From NCBI GenBank assembly GCA_046290675.1, contig JBKAHA010000004.1, forward strand, positions 496,001 through 560,000: DNA of 64,000 bases. The letters are read 5' to 3'. Position 1 is the stretch's first letter, and every line of letters begins with the position of its first letter. A program made the position numbers and the translations under genes. This document shows, one piece after another, positions 42,004 to 52,245 of this stretch. The notes under the pieces were generated by a model. The model was not told the DNA's origin. It saw only the letters and a program-made list of their open reading frames with translations, and did not search any database. Source of the DNA: Aureliella sp046290675. GTDB lineage: Bacteria; Planctomycetota; Planctomycetia; Pirellulales; Pirellulaceae.

Positions 42004-43341
42004 ATGAAATGGTTCACGTTTCTTTGTTGCGTTCTCTTGGTCACTTGGGGATCGCATTGGGGTTTTGCCGGCGAGCGACCGAATGTAATCCTGATCTTGG
42101 TGGACGATCTTGGTTACGGAGACCTCGAGTGTTTCGGTGCGGACGATATGAAAACGCCGAATCTAAATCAGCTGATGTCACGTGGGACTCGATTCAATCA
42201 ATTTTACGCGAATTGTACGGTTTGTTCGCCGACCAGAGCTTCCTTGATGACGGGCCTCTACCCAGACAAAGCCGGGGTTCCTGGAGTGATTCGGCAGTGG
42301 GGCCCCAATAGCTGGGGCTATTTGGATCCGTCGGCCGCTACATTTCCGAAGACGTTGATGGAATCGGGCTATCACACCGGAATGGTTGGGAAATGGCATC
42401 TTGGATTTCAGCCACCCAATGTCCCGAACTCACGCGGCTTCGAGTACTTCCACGGGTTTCTGGGAGACATGATGGATGACTACTACACTCATCGTCGAGG
42501 CGGCGAAAACTGGATGCGGCTGAACGATCAGGTGATTGAGCCTGAAGGACACGCTACAGAGCTATTCTCGGATTGGGCGATCGACTACATCAAACAGAGT
42601 TGCATTGATGAGAATCCCTTCTTTCTTTACCTACCATACAACGCACCGCACTTTCCCATTCAACCGCCAGAAGACTGGCTGAAAAGAGTCCAAAAACGCG
42701 AGCCGGAATTGAACGAGAAACGCGCCAAGAACGTGGCTTTTGTAGAGCACCTCGATGCGAATATCGGAAGAGTCCTACAAGCGGTCTCCGAATTGGGAAT
42801 CGACGAAGAAACGCTGATCATTTTCTCGTCGGACAATGGTGGTTCACTCCCTCATGCACAAAGTAATGGAGCACTTAAGGGCGGGAAACAGGACCACTGG
42901 GAGGGAGGGATTCGCGTTCCGACATGTGCTGTTTGGCCCGGTCATATCCCGGTCCGGGAGTCGAATGCCGTCGGTATGACGATGGACTTCTTTCCAACCG
43001 TTTGTGATATCGCAGGCATTCAAGTCCCAGGTGGGTTGGATGGAGTGAGCCTTAAAGATGTCTGGCTCGGCGATAGCCTCGGTGATCCGAATCGCACCAT
43101 GTTCTGGGTGCGACGGGAAGGAGGTCGCAAGTACGGCGGTCAAGCTTACTATGCCGTTCGGCGCGGACCTTGGAAACTCGAGCAGAGTAGCCCCTCTGAA
43201 CCAATGGTGCTAGTGAACTTGGATACGGACCCGCTGGAGCAGCAACCAGCTCCGAACTCAGGTAAGGTAGCTAAGGAGTTGTTAGAGGCTTTGATGGTTC
43301 ACATCCAAGAGGCTGGGCGAATTCCATGGCAAGGCCCCTGA
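42004..43341 (+). CDS. sulfatase (arylsulfatase-like)
   Basis: A 445-aa exported sulfatase with a signal peptide up to FAGE (residue 24). Asp34-Asp35 in VDDLGYGD and Asp-Asn in SSDNGG bind the metal; Cys74 in CTVCSPTRASLMTG is the formylglycine precursor (C-S-P-T-R). KWHLGF and YNAPHFPIQPPEDW supply further active-site residues. The compact length fits the arylsulfatase A subfamily common in planctomycetes. It is followed by a convergent DUF1552 gene and has no partner on its strand. Its substrate cannot be deduced. Confidence 0.93.
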   Translation: MKWFTFLCCVLLVTWGSHWGFAGERPNVILILVDDLGYGDLECFGADDMKTPNLNQLMSRGTRFNQFYANCTVCSPTRASLMTGLYPDKAGVPGVIRQWGPNSWGYLDPSAATFPKTLMESGYHTGMVGKWHLGFQPPNVPNSRGFEYFHGFLGDMMDDYYTHRRGGENWMRLNDQVIEPEGHATELFSDWAIDYIKQSCIDENPFFLYLPYNAPHFPIQPPEDWLKRVQKREPELNEKRAKNVAFVEHLDANIGRVLQAVSELGIDEETLIIFSSDNGGSLPHAQSNGALKGGKQDHWEGGIRVPTCAVWPGHIPVRESNAVGMTMDFFPTVCDIAGIQVPGGLDGVSLKDVWLGDSLGDPNRTMFWVRREGGRKYGGQAYYAVRRGPWKLEQSSPSEPMVLVNLDTDPLEQQPAPNSGKVAKELLEALMVHIQEAGRIPWQGP

Positions 43342-43512
43342 TGCCTCATTGGGACGCCAACACCTAATCCGTTGATCGGCGGAAGTGCGGTGTTGCGTCG
43401 ACTCGTATGGACTCTTTCGGACTCTTTGGCCTCGCGTGGCAACTCAATGCGTTCGCTTTGGCTCCGCCGGACAAACGGCTGAGTTTCGAAGTCCGATGAC
43501 CTACTTAGCAGT

Positions 43513-44862
43513 TTATCCAACCAACTGCGAGAGCTCGCCCGTGCTGTCAGCAAAACGCGGTAGTGAAACGCCCATAGTTGAAGCTTGGGTCAGCCACAGA
43601 TTGGCTAGTGGCGTGCCGTCGGCATAGTGTTGGTGGAAACCGTTTTGGAAAGTGCCACTGCCAGTACCAGCGACGATGATCGGCAAGTCGTTGTATTGAT
43701 GCGTTGAGCCGTCGCCAAGACCTGATCCGTAAGTGAACAAAGTGTTGTCCAGCAAGGATGATCCATTGGCTTCTTCCACTTGGCTCATCTTTTCCACTAG
43801 ATAGGCGTATTGGGCCATGTGGAATTGGTCGACTTTGAGTAGTTGCTCTGTGAACTTCGTTTGGTTGTGCGACATATGGTGATGGCTCATCGGTTTATCG
43901 AATAATCCCTCGAATCGGAACGGTGTGTCCCAGCGTTCGGGACCGACCATCATGGTCGCGACATTCGTTAATCCACTTTGAAGTGCGACGACCATGAGAT
44001 CGCCCATTAGGCGGATGTATTCTCCACGCGGCAAATAAGCGGCCGTAGGTTCATCGAGCTCAATTTGGTCGAGCTCGCTCTTCATCGCTTCCAGGCGATC
44101 TAACTGAGTCTCGATGGTACGTACCGATTCAAAGTACTCTTCAAACTTGTTTTGGTCTCTCTTGTTGAGCGAACGGCTCAAATCTCGCGCGTCATCTAAG
44201 ACCAGATCGGTCACATTGCGAATCTCTGTGACTTCACGTGTTCCAAAGAGACGGTTGTAAACATCCCTCGGGTTTCGCATTGAGGGGGCGACGTGTCCGG
44301 TGCCATACCAGGAGATGTTGTCAAAGTAGATGGATTCCACATTGTCTTTGTGACTGTTGCAGCTCAGTTCGAGTGATCGGAATGGCGTTGCTCTTCCGAC
44401 GTGATCTGCGACGATCTGGTCCAGCGTCCGGTCGAGGGGCCAAGCCGACGACTTGATCGTAAAAGGGGCGGCGCTGCTCAAAAAGCAAGACGCGCATTGG
44501 GCATGGACATCCGTTCCAATCTGGAAGGTTCGGTCGAGCCCAGTGACAAGAGTGACTCGGTCTTTGAGGTGCTGGAGAGGCTCGAGAGTGGGTGTATTAG
44601 GGAAGTCGTGCCTCCCCACCGCGATTTTCTTAACTCCCTTGATTTTCGCAGCGTCAAAGTTGTTGCCTTTTGGAACCGTCGCCTCTTGTTCGCCTGGGAA
44701 AAAGCCCTTGCGCACGACGCCAATCGGTACGTAGAAAAAAGCGAGTCGCTTCGCCGGCTCCGTTGCAGCTGCAGGCACACTCTCAAGCCAAGGCAGGGCC
44801 AGCGAACCAGCCAAGCCGAGACTCGCACTTCGAAGGAAATTTCTTCTAGATCGATCGTTCAT
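43513..44862 (-). CDS. DUF1552 domain protein with Tat signal
   Basis: A 449-aa protein that begins with a twin-arginine signal (RRNFLRSASLG) and ends its signal near AAATE. The body matches DUF1552: LAFFYVPIGVVRKGFFP, then VTLVTGLDRTFQIG, HAQCASCFLSSAAP and DNTLFTYGSGLGDGSTHQYNDLPIIVAG near the C terminus. DUF1552 proteins are numerous in planctomycetes and verrucomicrobia and are nearly always paired with a DUF1592-type cytochrome protein, as here 30 bases upstream on the same strand. They resemble sulfatase/alkaline-phosphatase folds, but their reaction is not established. Confidence 0.9.
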   Translation of the reverse strand: MNDRSRRNFLRSASLGLAGSLALPWLESVPAAATEPAKRLAFFYVPIGVVRKGFFPGEQEATVPKGNNFDAAKIKGVKKIAVGRHDFPNTPTLEPLQHLKDRVTLVTGLDRTFQIGTDVHAQCASCFLSSAAPFTIKSSAWPLDRTLDQIVADHVGRATPFRSLELSCNSHKDNVESIYFDNISWYGTGHVAPSMRNPRDVYNRLFGTREVTEIRNVTDLVLDDARDLSRSLNKRDQNKFEEYFESVRTIETQLDRLEAMKSELDQIELDEPTAAYLPRGEYIRLMGDLMVVALQSGLTNVATMMVGPERWDTPFRFEGLFDKPMSHHHMSHNQTKFTEQLLKVDQFHMAQYAYLVEKMSQVEEANGSSLLDNTLFTYGSGLGDGSTHQYNDLPIIVAGTGSGTFQNGFHQHYADGTPLANLWLTQASTMGVSLPRFADSTGELSQLVG

Positions 44863-44892
44863 CGTGATTCCGTGGCGGTTCGATTATGTGTT

Positions 44893-47115
44893 TTAGTCTT
44901 GTGCTGCAACAGTTTGACTGGCGGGAAACGATCGGAAGGCTTCGCTCGTTGTGATGGCGACGAGCAGATCACGTAAGCCCGCTTGCTTCGAAGCTGCTCC
45001 GTTTGCCGAATCATGCTTCCAGGTTTGCCCGATCAGATGAATGCTACGAAAGTCGGCTGGACGAAGCTCACGACCCAAAGCGAACGAAAGAAGGTGGCGT
45101 GAAAATGCTTCCGTAAAACGCGCGGGATGCTGGAGCAAAATGGTTTTCAGTTCCGTTGCATCGCGAAATTCGTGTTTGCCCCACAAAATGCCTGAAGCGT
45201 CGATCGGGTTGCCCTTTTCATCTTCTTTTCGCCAGTGTCCGACGGGATCGAAATTCTCAAGTGCAAATCCCAGTGGATCCAGTTTGCGGTGGCATCCCGA
45301 GCATGCATCCGATTCTCTGTGCAACGCGAATCTCTCTCGCACCGATTGGTTCTCGTCGATCGCATTCGTGTCAGGCAACGGGGGCACATCGGCCGGTGGT
45401 GGCTCTGGCGGCGAGTTGAGGATGACAGATAGCAACCATGCACCGCGAGTGATTGGCTTTGTTTCACGCGGTCCCGAAGTCATCGTCATGGTGGCAGCAC
45501 AAGTAATCACACCGCCTTCCCGTGCGTCGTTGACGGCAACGCGTTGGAAAGGGATTGCCGTCGGTGGTTTGGGAGAGTTACGGCCATCGTTGGCGTACCA
45601 AGCCTTGAGAAGATCGCTTCGGTAGCTGAAATCGGAGTGAATCAATGTTGTGATCGGCAAGTTCTCGACCAATACGGTCTCAAAGAGAAGCAACGGCTCC
45701 AGCATCATGTGCATGCTGGAGCGAAAACGCACAAAATAGAAATCTGGGAAAAGACCGGCATCCGGAATGGACGTAACGATCCTTTCGAGTTGCAGCCACT
45801 GTGCAGGAAAACTATCGCAAAAACGTTTCGATTTTGCGTCATTGAGCATCCGCCTCGTCTGCGCTGCTAATTCATCTGCATGACTTAGACGCCCTTGTTC
45901 TGCAAGAAGCAAGAGCTCTTTGTCGGGTATGCTACCCCAGAGGAAGAATGACAAACGCGACGCAAGCGCGAACTCAGGTTTCGAATCCTCAGAGTAGAGG
46001 TACAGGAATTTGGGTGACGCGAGCACTGCAGAGACGACGGATTTCATACTCTCTGCGAAATCACCAGACTCAGCTTGTTTCGAAAGCGCATACTCGGTGT
46101 AGCGTTTTACTTCCTCTTTCGTCACGGGGCGACGAAATGCCAAAGTAAGCAAGTCCTCAATTCGTTCTTCAAAAAGACGGCGAAGTGTTTCTAATGCTGG
46201 CTCAGCGGGCTCGAACTCGGGAGACTTGAAGTAGCGATTCCAAGATCCGACGGTTTTGGGGCCAAAATCGCGACTGTACACAATGGAGCGACTGAGTTTC
46301 AGTAGCGATTCCATCAGCAACGGCGACAAGGAAAGGTGGTCCGCGCGATTGTCGAAACCGTGTTCGGCTCGAAGGTCTTGCGGAAATGGTGCAACGCCTT
46401 CCAAGCGGGGTGCGATCAGTTGTGATTTGCCCAGTGGCCTGCTACCAGCTTTCAAACGCTCTGGCATCTTACCTGTGTCGGGTTTGTAGTAGCCATAAGC
46501 CCGAAGCATACGTTCGGGCAGGGCAAACACGTCGACTCGCAAGTCCAGGAGGTCTTGTACCGCGTTGTTGTATTGGAAACGATTCATTCGCCGGATTTCG
46601 ACGCTTGGAAATTCGGCCGAATCCACTAGCTGATTCTGCGTATGACTTACTGATTCAAGTAGCACTTCTAATTCAGAATCACCGAGTGGTGTTTCCGAAG
46701 GAGGTGGCATCGCGCCTTGGTCAAGAACCTCTTCCATCTTTCTAAGTAGCCGGAAGGCCACTTGCTCCCTCGTATCAAAGGGACTGGTTGAGAGGCTGTG
46801 GCCAGGTTCATACAGATCACCCGGTTTGCCTGAAGTCTCGCGGCTTAGGATTAGATTGAGATCAACATTGCCAGCGGGATCGCCTTGGTCGTGGCAGTGA
46901 AGGCAGTTTTCCGAGACCAACTCCTGACCGCGTGAATCAAGCCGGAAGGTTGCTTTGCCAATCCCGCTGGTCAGCTGATGTGAATTCGACGCGTTATCAA
47001 GTGACTGCGCGTGAAGACGCTCGCTGACTGCAAGCACAACCAAGATGGAAAACAGCCGTAGACTGAAACTGAGACAAATATTCGAAAGCCAAGGGCTTCC
47101 TGTACCCGACCTCAT
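44893..47115 (-). CDS. planctomycete cytochrome c-type protein, DUF1587/1595/1592/1588/1585
   Basis: A 740-aa exported protein. After a signal segment a CLHCH haem motif is at residues 71-75. The order of family domains is the usual one: DUF1587 (SVEIRRMNRFQYNNAVQDLL), DUF1595, DUF1592 (LASRLSFFLWGSIPD), DUF1588 (SACSGCHRKLDPLGFALENFDPVG, with a second CxxCH), and DUF1585 at the end (SFALGRELRPADF). It is probably a periplasmic electron-transfer protein working with the DUF1552 product. Its ATG overlaps the end of the ThuA gene by 4 bases, so the three genes form a translationally coupled group. Confidence 0.92.
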   Translation of the reverse strand: MRSGTGSPWLSNICLSFSLRLFSILVVLAVSERLHAQSLDNASNSHQLTSGIGKATFRLDSRGQELVSENCLHCHDQGDPAGNVDLNLILSRETSGKPGDLYEPGHSLSTSPFDTREQVAFRLLRKMEEVLDQGAMPPPSETPLGDSELEVLLESVSHTQNQLVDSAEFPSVEIRRMNRFQYNNAVQDLLDLRVDVFALPERMLRAYGYYKPDTGKMPERLKAGSRPLGKSQLIAPRLEGVAPFPQDLRAEHGFDNRADHLSLSPLLMESLLKLSRSIVYSRDFGPKTVGSWNRYFKSPEFEPAEPALETLRRLFEERIEDLLTLAFRRPVTKEEVKRYTEYALSKQAESGDFAESMKSVVSAVLASPKFLYLYSEDSKPEFALASRLSFFLWGSIPDKELLLLAEQGRLSHADELAAQTRRMLNDAKSKRFCDSFPAQWLQLERIVTSIPDAGLFPDFYFVRFRSSMHMMLEPLLLFETVLVENLPITTLIHSDFSYRSDLLKAWYANDGRNSPKPPTAIPFQRVAVNDAREGGVITCAATMTMTSGPRETKPITRGAWLLSVILNSPPEPPPADVPPLPDTNAIDENQSVRERFALHRESDACSGCHRKLDPLGFALENFDPVGHWRKEDEKGNPIDASGILWGKHEFRDATELKTILLQHPARFTEAFSRHLLSFALGRELRPADFRSIHLIGQTWKHDSANGAASKQAGLRDLLVAITTSEAFRSFPASQTVAAQD

Positions 47116-48191
47116 GATTGCCGAGCTCCAACCGTCTCGGAGCTACTCAGGTCCTGGCTTCGTTGTTTGGTACTGAATGCTTGTTGATCGTCCTGGTCTC
47201 TTTTCTTGGCCTTCTTCTCCGCAGCTCGTTTATTTTGTGCCGCGCGTTTAGCCTTTTGTGCAGCCGCTTTGGCCTTCGCTTCGGCGGCGAGTGTTTCCTC
47301 CGTGATTCCGGCCGCTTCCGAGAACTTGATGGAGTCTAAATGTTGCCGAGCTGATTCTTGTGGGTTGGGTTCAGCTTCACCCTCCTCAAGTCCACGAATC
47401 CAACGGACGGCCCCAGTAATGGAATCTAAAAAGGCAAGGTTCTTCCACGTCTCATCGCGATGGCCCATGTTGTTGAAAAACAGTTTTCCTTCGCCGACTT
47501 GCTTGCACCAGGCGACGGGAACGTGATACGGACGCTTTAGCTCCGTCTTTTTCATGTCCAAGCTCAGTAGCACGCGTACTTTTTCTGGCTGCCAATTTTT
47601 GTACTGATAGATTTCATCCGTGATGGTGAAGTAGCTGTCGCCGAATGGCTTGACGGCCGGATGATCGGCATCATGGATCTTCATGGTGACCGTTGTGTTT
47701 GCTGTCCATGGGTGGCCGTTGAAGCTGCCTCCCATCAAATCCCAATACGGCTCGAAGTTCTTGAGTGTGTCGGCAGCGGAATGGAAGCCAAGAACGCCCT
47801 TCCCCTTTCTGGGTAGCCATTTGTTCAGGAAGTAATCGAAGTCCGATTCGTCGATGGGCAGATCGCCGGATGTGTAAAACGCGATAATGTCGAAGTTCTC
47901 GAGATTCTCCGCGGTGAAATCTGCCGCTGCGTTCTGAGTGCAAACGACGGTGAATTCGCCGGAGTCTTTGGCAAGCTGCATCATCGCGAGCTCGGCGCTG
48001 GAACGCTCGGCATCGCGGCGTTTGACGGGGTTGTGAACAAAACCTTTGCTCTGAGTGAGAAAGAGCATTCGAGGGACGTCGGACTCGTCAGCCTTTATTG
48101 GGCTGTACGGAACCAAGTTGAGGAGCAGACTGAACAAAAGGACAAGTGTCCATTGACGATTCGTGCGCATGGAAAGGCGACAAGCGTTCAT
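47112..48191 (-). CDS. secreted ThuA-domain protein with charged C-terminal tail
   Basis: A 359-aa protein. A signal peptide (WTLVLLFSLLLNLVPYSPIKA) follows a short basic start; the alternative ATG at residue 8 would also work. The ThuA domain covers about residues 38-260, with RMLFLTQSKGFVH, FDIIAFYTSGDLP, GKGVLGFHSAADTL, HPAVKPF and KLFFNNMGHRDETW. The last 75 residues are alanine- and lysine-rich (KAKAAAQKAKRAAQNKRAAEKK), probably a helix or disordered tail. It is coupled by ATGA to the DUF1592 gene, so the three form an operon. ThuA proteins are often linked to sugar use, but the reaction is unknown. Confidence 0.85.
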   Translation of the reverse strand: MNACRLSMRTNRQWTLVLLFSLLLNLVPYSPIKADESDVPRMLFLTQSKGFVHNPVKRRDAERSSAELAMMQLAKDSGEFTVVCTQNAAADFTAENLENFDIIAFYTSGDLPIDESDFDYFLNKWLPRKGKGVLGFHSAADTLKNFEPYWDLMGGSFNGHPWTANTTVTMKIHDADHPAVKPFGDSYFTITDEIYQYKNWQPEKVRVLLSLDMKKTELKRPYHVPVAWCKQVGEGKLFFNNMGHRDETWKNLAFLDSITGAVRWIRGLEEGEAEPNPQESARQHLDSIKFSEAAGITEETLAAEAKAKAAAQKAKRAAQNKRAAEKKAKKRDQDDQQAFSTKQRSQDLSSSETVGARQS

Positions 48192-48387
48192 CGGCGGGAC
48201 TCTACGAAAGGGCCAAGTTAGGAGGTGGGATACCTACACTATAACACTTGGCGGCCTTGCAGAGCAAAATTGGGCGCCGGGATCAAAGACATTGAATTCA
48301 ACGAATCGAGACGGATCGAATCCACTTCCCCGAATGCGTTCGAGGAAAGAACCTAGGCTTTGGACCGAAAACGGTAAGGGTTCGTGG

Positions 48388-49440
48388 TCATTTGAAATCA
48401 GAGACGATTAACCGGCTTTTGGCAATTTCGCCAGAGTGCATGCGTTCGAATGCTTCGTGCCAGTCTTGCAGCTGCCAGGAGCCGCCGACAATGCGTTGGG
48501 CATCGAGCTGGCCGCTAGCGAGTAACTGCAGCGTACGTTCCCAAGTCGACCAAGTGTGGGAAAAGCTGCCCTGAAGGTTGACGTTCTTCTGGACGATTGG
48601 ATCCAAAGAAAAACCGACTGGGTCACGCCCCCACCCCACTTTGCTGATCCAACCAGCGGGACGTACGACTTCGATGGCTGTTTTCAATGTTGCGGATATG
48701 CCGGCGGCATCGACGACTCCGTCTGCACCAAGCCCGTCACGTTGAAGGCTCCAGTCGGCAGCTTGACTTGGCGTTAACGAAGTGCATCCATACGACTCGG
48801 CGATAGCCAGACGATGCTGGTCCCGCTCAAGGCCGACAATACCCACTTCGGCTCCGCGGAGTTTAGCGATGGCAGCGCAGAGAATTCCGATCGGGCCAGG
48901 GCCGAGCACTAGGATTCGGTCTCCAGGCAGGATGTTCACGTTAGTCGCGACAGCGCTGTAAGCGACGCAGCAAGGCTCGGTGAGGGCCGCATCTCGCAAC
49001 GCCAATTCATCTGGCACGCGATGAAGGCAGCGAGCGGGGACCCGGACGTGCTGCGTCATGGCTCCATCGACACCGTAGCCGAAGCCCTTACGATTCGGGT
49101 CCAAGTTGTATCGGCCGATACGCGTCATGGGACTCTGCGAGTCGATCACCGCGGCCGTTTCACTGCAAACCCGATCTCCCTCTTCGAATCCGGTGACGTT
49201 TGATCCGATAGATGAGATGACCCCTGCGAATTCATGCCCGAGTGTCACCGGGTAGTTGACGGGCCAGGAGTGCTCTGCAGTCCACTGGTGAAGATCACTT
49301 CCGCAAACGCCGACGGCAGCCACATCGAGGATGACATCATCCGGACCACACCGAGGAATTTCGATCTCCCGCAGCTCGACGCAATGTGGTGAGTTCTCGT
49401 AGTTGACGATCGCGGGTTGTTTAGTAGACATCGCGCTCAT
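48388..49440 (-). CDS. zinc-dependent alcohol dehydrogenase family protein
   Basis: A 350-aa medium-chain dehydrogenase/reductase. The catalytic zinc ligands are Cys46 in CGSDLHQW, His69-Glu70 in LGHEFAG and Glu155; the cofactor-binding motif is LGPGPIGILCA. The loop that in typical enzymes holds the four structural-zinc cysteines (about residues 90-115) has only Cys92, so the structural zinc is probably absent. Threonine- or sorbitol-dehydrogenase-like enzymes in planctomycetes oxidise sugar alcohols or amino-acid derivatives with NAD(P). It stands alone on the minus strand, between the ThuA group and the ABC-F gene. Confidence 0.88.
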   Translation of the reverse strand: MSAMSTKQPAIVNYENSPHCVELREIEIPRCGPDDVILDVAAVGVCGSDLHQWTAEHSWPVNYPVTLGHEFAGVISSIGSNVTGFEEGDRVCSETAAVIDSQSPMTRIGRYNLDPNRKGFGYGVDGAMTQHVRVPARCLHRVPDELALRDAALTEPCCVAYSAVATNVNILPGDRILVLGPGPIGILCAAIAKLRGAEVGIVGLERDQHRLAIAESYGCTSLTPSQAADWSLQRDGLGADGVVDAAGISATLKTAIEVVRPAGWISKVGWGRDPVGFSLDPIVQKNVNLQGSFSHTWSTWERTLQLLASGQLDAQRIVGGSWQLQDWHEAFERMHSGEIAKSRLIVSDFK

Positions 49441-49633
49441 TCTTGTAACGGATCATGATCTTTAAGTTTGTCTGTGGTTAGTTCGTGCGTGCGGCGAGGT
49501 GACGAGGCTTCGTTCTGCAATTGTGAGTCGGGCTAACGACGCCGGAATGCGGTGCACCTTACCCGACATCCACGTTGGGCTCTGTGACATTTGGTGAGTG
49601 CTACATTTTGCATTTTGATGACTCAGCGTGTTG

Positions 49634-51535
49634 CTAGACAGCTTCTAACTCTTCCCAGCGAGCATAGGCTTTCTCGAGCTCTGTCTGCAGGTTACCGAGC
49701 TCTTCGTTGGTCGTAGCAATTTTGTCGCCATCTTGCTTGTAAAAGTCAGGGTCTCCCATCGCTTCATGGATGGCGGCTACCTTGGTTTCGAGCTCTTCGA
49801 TTCGATTGGGCAGCGTTTCCAATTCCTTTTGCTCTTTGAACGAGAGCTTCCGTTTCTTCGGTTTTGGCGGTTCGTCTACGGCTTTAGGAGGCGGCTGCTG
49901 TTGGAGCTTGCGGTCTTTAGCGATCTCCTTTTCCCGTGCGGTTTTGATGCGATGCCAGTCATCGTAGCCGCCGACGTACTCATGTGGTGCAAAGCGTCCA
50001 TCTTCGTGCATGTCTTCGAACACAATTGTGCTCGTGACGACGTTGTTCAAAAACTCTCGGTCGTGGCTGACCATCAGCAGCGTGCCGCTAAAATTGACAA
50101 GTCGCTCTTCGAGCATCTCGATCGTCTCTGCATCGAGATCGTTGGTGGGTTCGTCCAACACAATCACATTGGCTGGTTTCGCGAATAGCTTCGCCAGTAA
50201 GACTCGATTTCGCTCACCGCCGCTCAGGTGTCGAATCTTGGTGCGGGCCCGCTCAGGCGTGAAAAGGAAATCCTGCAAATAGCCCAACACATGCCGATCG
50301 TTGTCGCCGACACGAATCGTTTGGTAGCCATCGGAGACATCTTCCTCGACCGTCTTCTCCTCGCTTAGCTGTTGTCTGAGCTGGTCAAAGTACGCGACCT
50401 GCAGATTGGATCCTAGGCGGACTTCTCCTGCTTGCGGTTCTATCTCTCCGAGAAGAAGTTTGAGTAACGTGGTTTTGCCAATTCCATTGGGACCCACGAT
50501 CCCAACTTTGTCGCCACGCATGATGGTTGATGAGAAACCGTCAATGACCGTGATTCCTTTTTCTCCACTCTCATTGGAAGCGCCGGATTCCTCGGACTTC
50601 AGTTCCCCGGACTTCGATTCCCCGGACTTCGGATAGGCAAACCTCAGTCCTTCGGCCTTGATGATCAAGTTTCCGCTTCGTAGTCCTTCCTGGATCTGCA
50701 AGTTGCTCGTCCCGGTTTTCTCGCGTCGTTCGCTACGAATCTTTCGCAGTTCTTTGAGTGCACGAACGCGTCCTTCATTGCGTGTGCGACGTGCCTTGAT
50801 GCCCTGCCTAATCCAAGCCTCTTCTTCGGCTAGTTTCTTGTCAAATAGTTTTTCTTGCTTCTCTTGGGCGGCAAGTTCCGCTTCTTTGCGTTTGAGGAAA
50901 GTCTCGTAATCGCAAGACCAATCGAAGATCCTTCCGCCCTCAATTTCTAAGATACGATTGGCCAATCGTCGCAAAAACGAGCGGTCGTGAGTAATGAACA
51001 TGAATGCTTGCGGATAGCGATCGAGAAACTCCTCGAGCCAGACGATCGATTCAATATCCAAGTGGTTGGTCGGCTCGTCCAGCATCAGCAGGTCGGGCTG
51101 CTGTACGAGAGCCTTCGCAAGCAGCACTCGCCGCTTCATTCCGGCGGAAAGCGAACTGCAATTGAGTGACGGCGCCAGGTCCATACGGGACAAGATCTGG
51201 TCAACGAGATGTTCCCTTTCCCAACGCTCGGCTTCCTCAAGTGATGCTTCGGCCACTGGATTCAGGCCTGTGGCAACCACCGACTGAATGGATCCATTGA
51301 GATCCTCAGGGACTTGTTGCGTCAGCAACGAGACTTTGGCCCCGGAAGCAAGTTGGATAGAACCATGGTCGGGTTCGACTTGGCCCGCCAGCATCTTGAG
51401 CAGCGTCGATTTGCCAGCACCGTTACGTCCCAGTAAACCGATACGCTGCTTTGGTTCGATCAGACAGCTCACTTCGTCCAGCAAAGGTGGGCCGTGAAAT
51501 CGAATGGTGACAGCGTCAATCGTGACTAAGGCCAT
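49634..51535 (-). CDS. ABC-F family ATPase (Uup/EttA-like)
   Basis: A 633-aa protein with two ABC domains and no membrane segment. First domain: Walker A GRNGAGKST, signature LSAGMKRRVLLA, Walker B LLMLDEPTNHLD. Second: Walker A GPNGIGKTT, signature LSGGERNRVLLA, Walker B VIVLDEPTNDLD. The inter-domain linker is helical and very charged, with a small repeat of the SGESKSGELKSEESG type before the second domain. A C-terminal coiled coil (about 555-630) resembles that of Uup. Such proteins bind the ribosome E site and act in translation or DNA-structure maintenance. It is monocistronic. Confidence 0.92.
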   Translation of the reverse strand: MALVTIDAVTIRFHGPPLLDEVSCLIEPKQRIGLLGRNGAGKSTLLKMLAGQVEPDHGSIQLASGAKVSLLTQQVPEDLNGSIQSVVATGLNPVAEASLEEAERWEREHLVDQILSRMDLAPSLNCSSLSAGMKRRVLLAKALVQQPDLLMLDEPTNHLDIESIVWLEEFLDRYPQAFMFITHDRSFLRRLANRILEIEGGRIFDWSCDYETFLKRKEAELAAQEKQEKLFDKKLAEEEAWIRQGIKARRTRNEGRVRALKELRKIRSERREKTGTSNLQIQEGLRSGNLIIKAEGLRFAYPKSGESKSGELKSEESGASNESGEKGITVIDGFSSTIMRGDKVGIVGPNGIGKTTLLKLLLGEIEPQAGEVRLGSNLQVAYFDQLRQQLSEEKTVEEDVSDGYQTIRVGDNDRHVLGYLQDFLFTPERARTKIRHLSGGERNRVLLAKLFAKPANVIVLDEPTNDLDAETIEMLEERLVNFSGTLLMVSHDREFLNNVVTSTIVFEDMHEDGRFAPHEYVGGYDDWHRIKTAREKEIAKDRKLQQQPPPKAVDEPPKPKKRKLSFKEQKELETLPNRIEELETKVAAIHEAMGDPDFYKQDGDKIATTNEELGNLQTELEKAYARWEELEAV

Positions 51536-52245
51536 GGACGTCGCTCGTGTGTTTCAATTCTTGTTTACCGCGATATCCGCGATTGGGGGAAACCCGGTTT
51601 CGTTTTGGGCAATGATAAGCTTGCGGCCGGCCACAATACGGATTGGATCCACCGCATGCCAAATGAATGTGAGATGATAGACGACTCACCAAGCTTCACA
51701 ATCACAGCCAGACTGGATTCGGTGGATTCGGAAGAGTGACAATCGATTTGCCTAATTCCGTCTTGGGGTCGCCGGCCAAGCAATTGGACAACAGCCAGCC
51801 GGGGATAGATGAAGAGCTTGGATCTACAGAGCGCGGTTTACGATCTTAGGCAGACGTTCCAAGGTCGTCGACAAATCTCATTCGATCGAAGGCGAGGAGA
51901 CTGTCGTTGGAACGGACATAAGTCTGAAAACGGTCCGTCGTAATTTTTTTTGAGACCCAATTCAGCGGGCGGCCAGAATGCGCAACGAAGCCAGCCACAT
52001 CATTGATGTGCAGGCAGCGCTAAAGAGTTGCCTTGAAATCAACCCATCCGCGAAATCAAGATTGCGTATGGAGCAGGTTCCGAAGAGTGAGCCGTGACCT
52101 GGAGATTCTTAGATGCTGGGGCCGCACGCAGAACGCGACTTGTCTCGTACGCGATCCAGCGCGAATAGCTATCAATCAGATCCTCTACCACTCAGAGCTG
52201 ATGCAATGAGTGGCGACGGCAATCAACGTATTTCCCGATCGACGA
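51536..52245. other. long intergenic region upstream of the ABC-F gene
   Basis: About 700 bases without a convincing gene. The left part should hold the ABC-F promoter. A run of eight T is near 51945, but no strong stem precedes it. The minus-strand frame at 51565-51783 has no ribosome binding site. Nothing else stands out. Confidence 0.4.
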
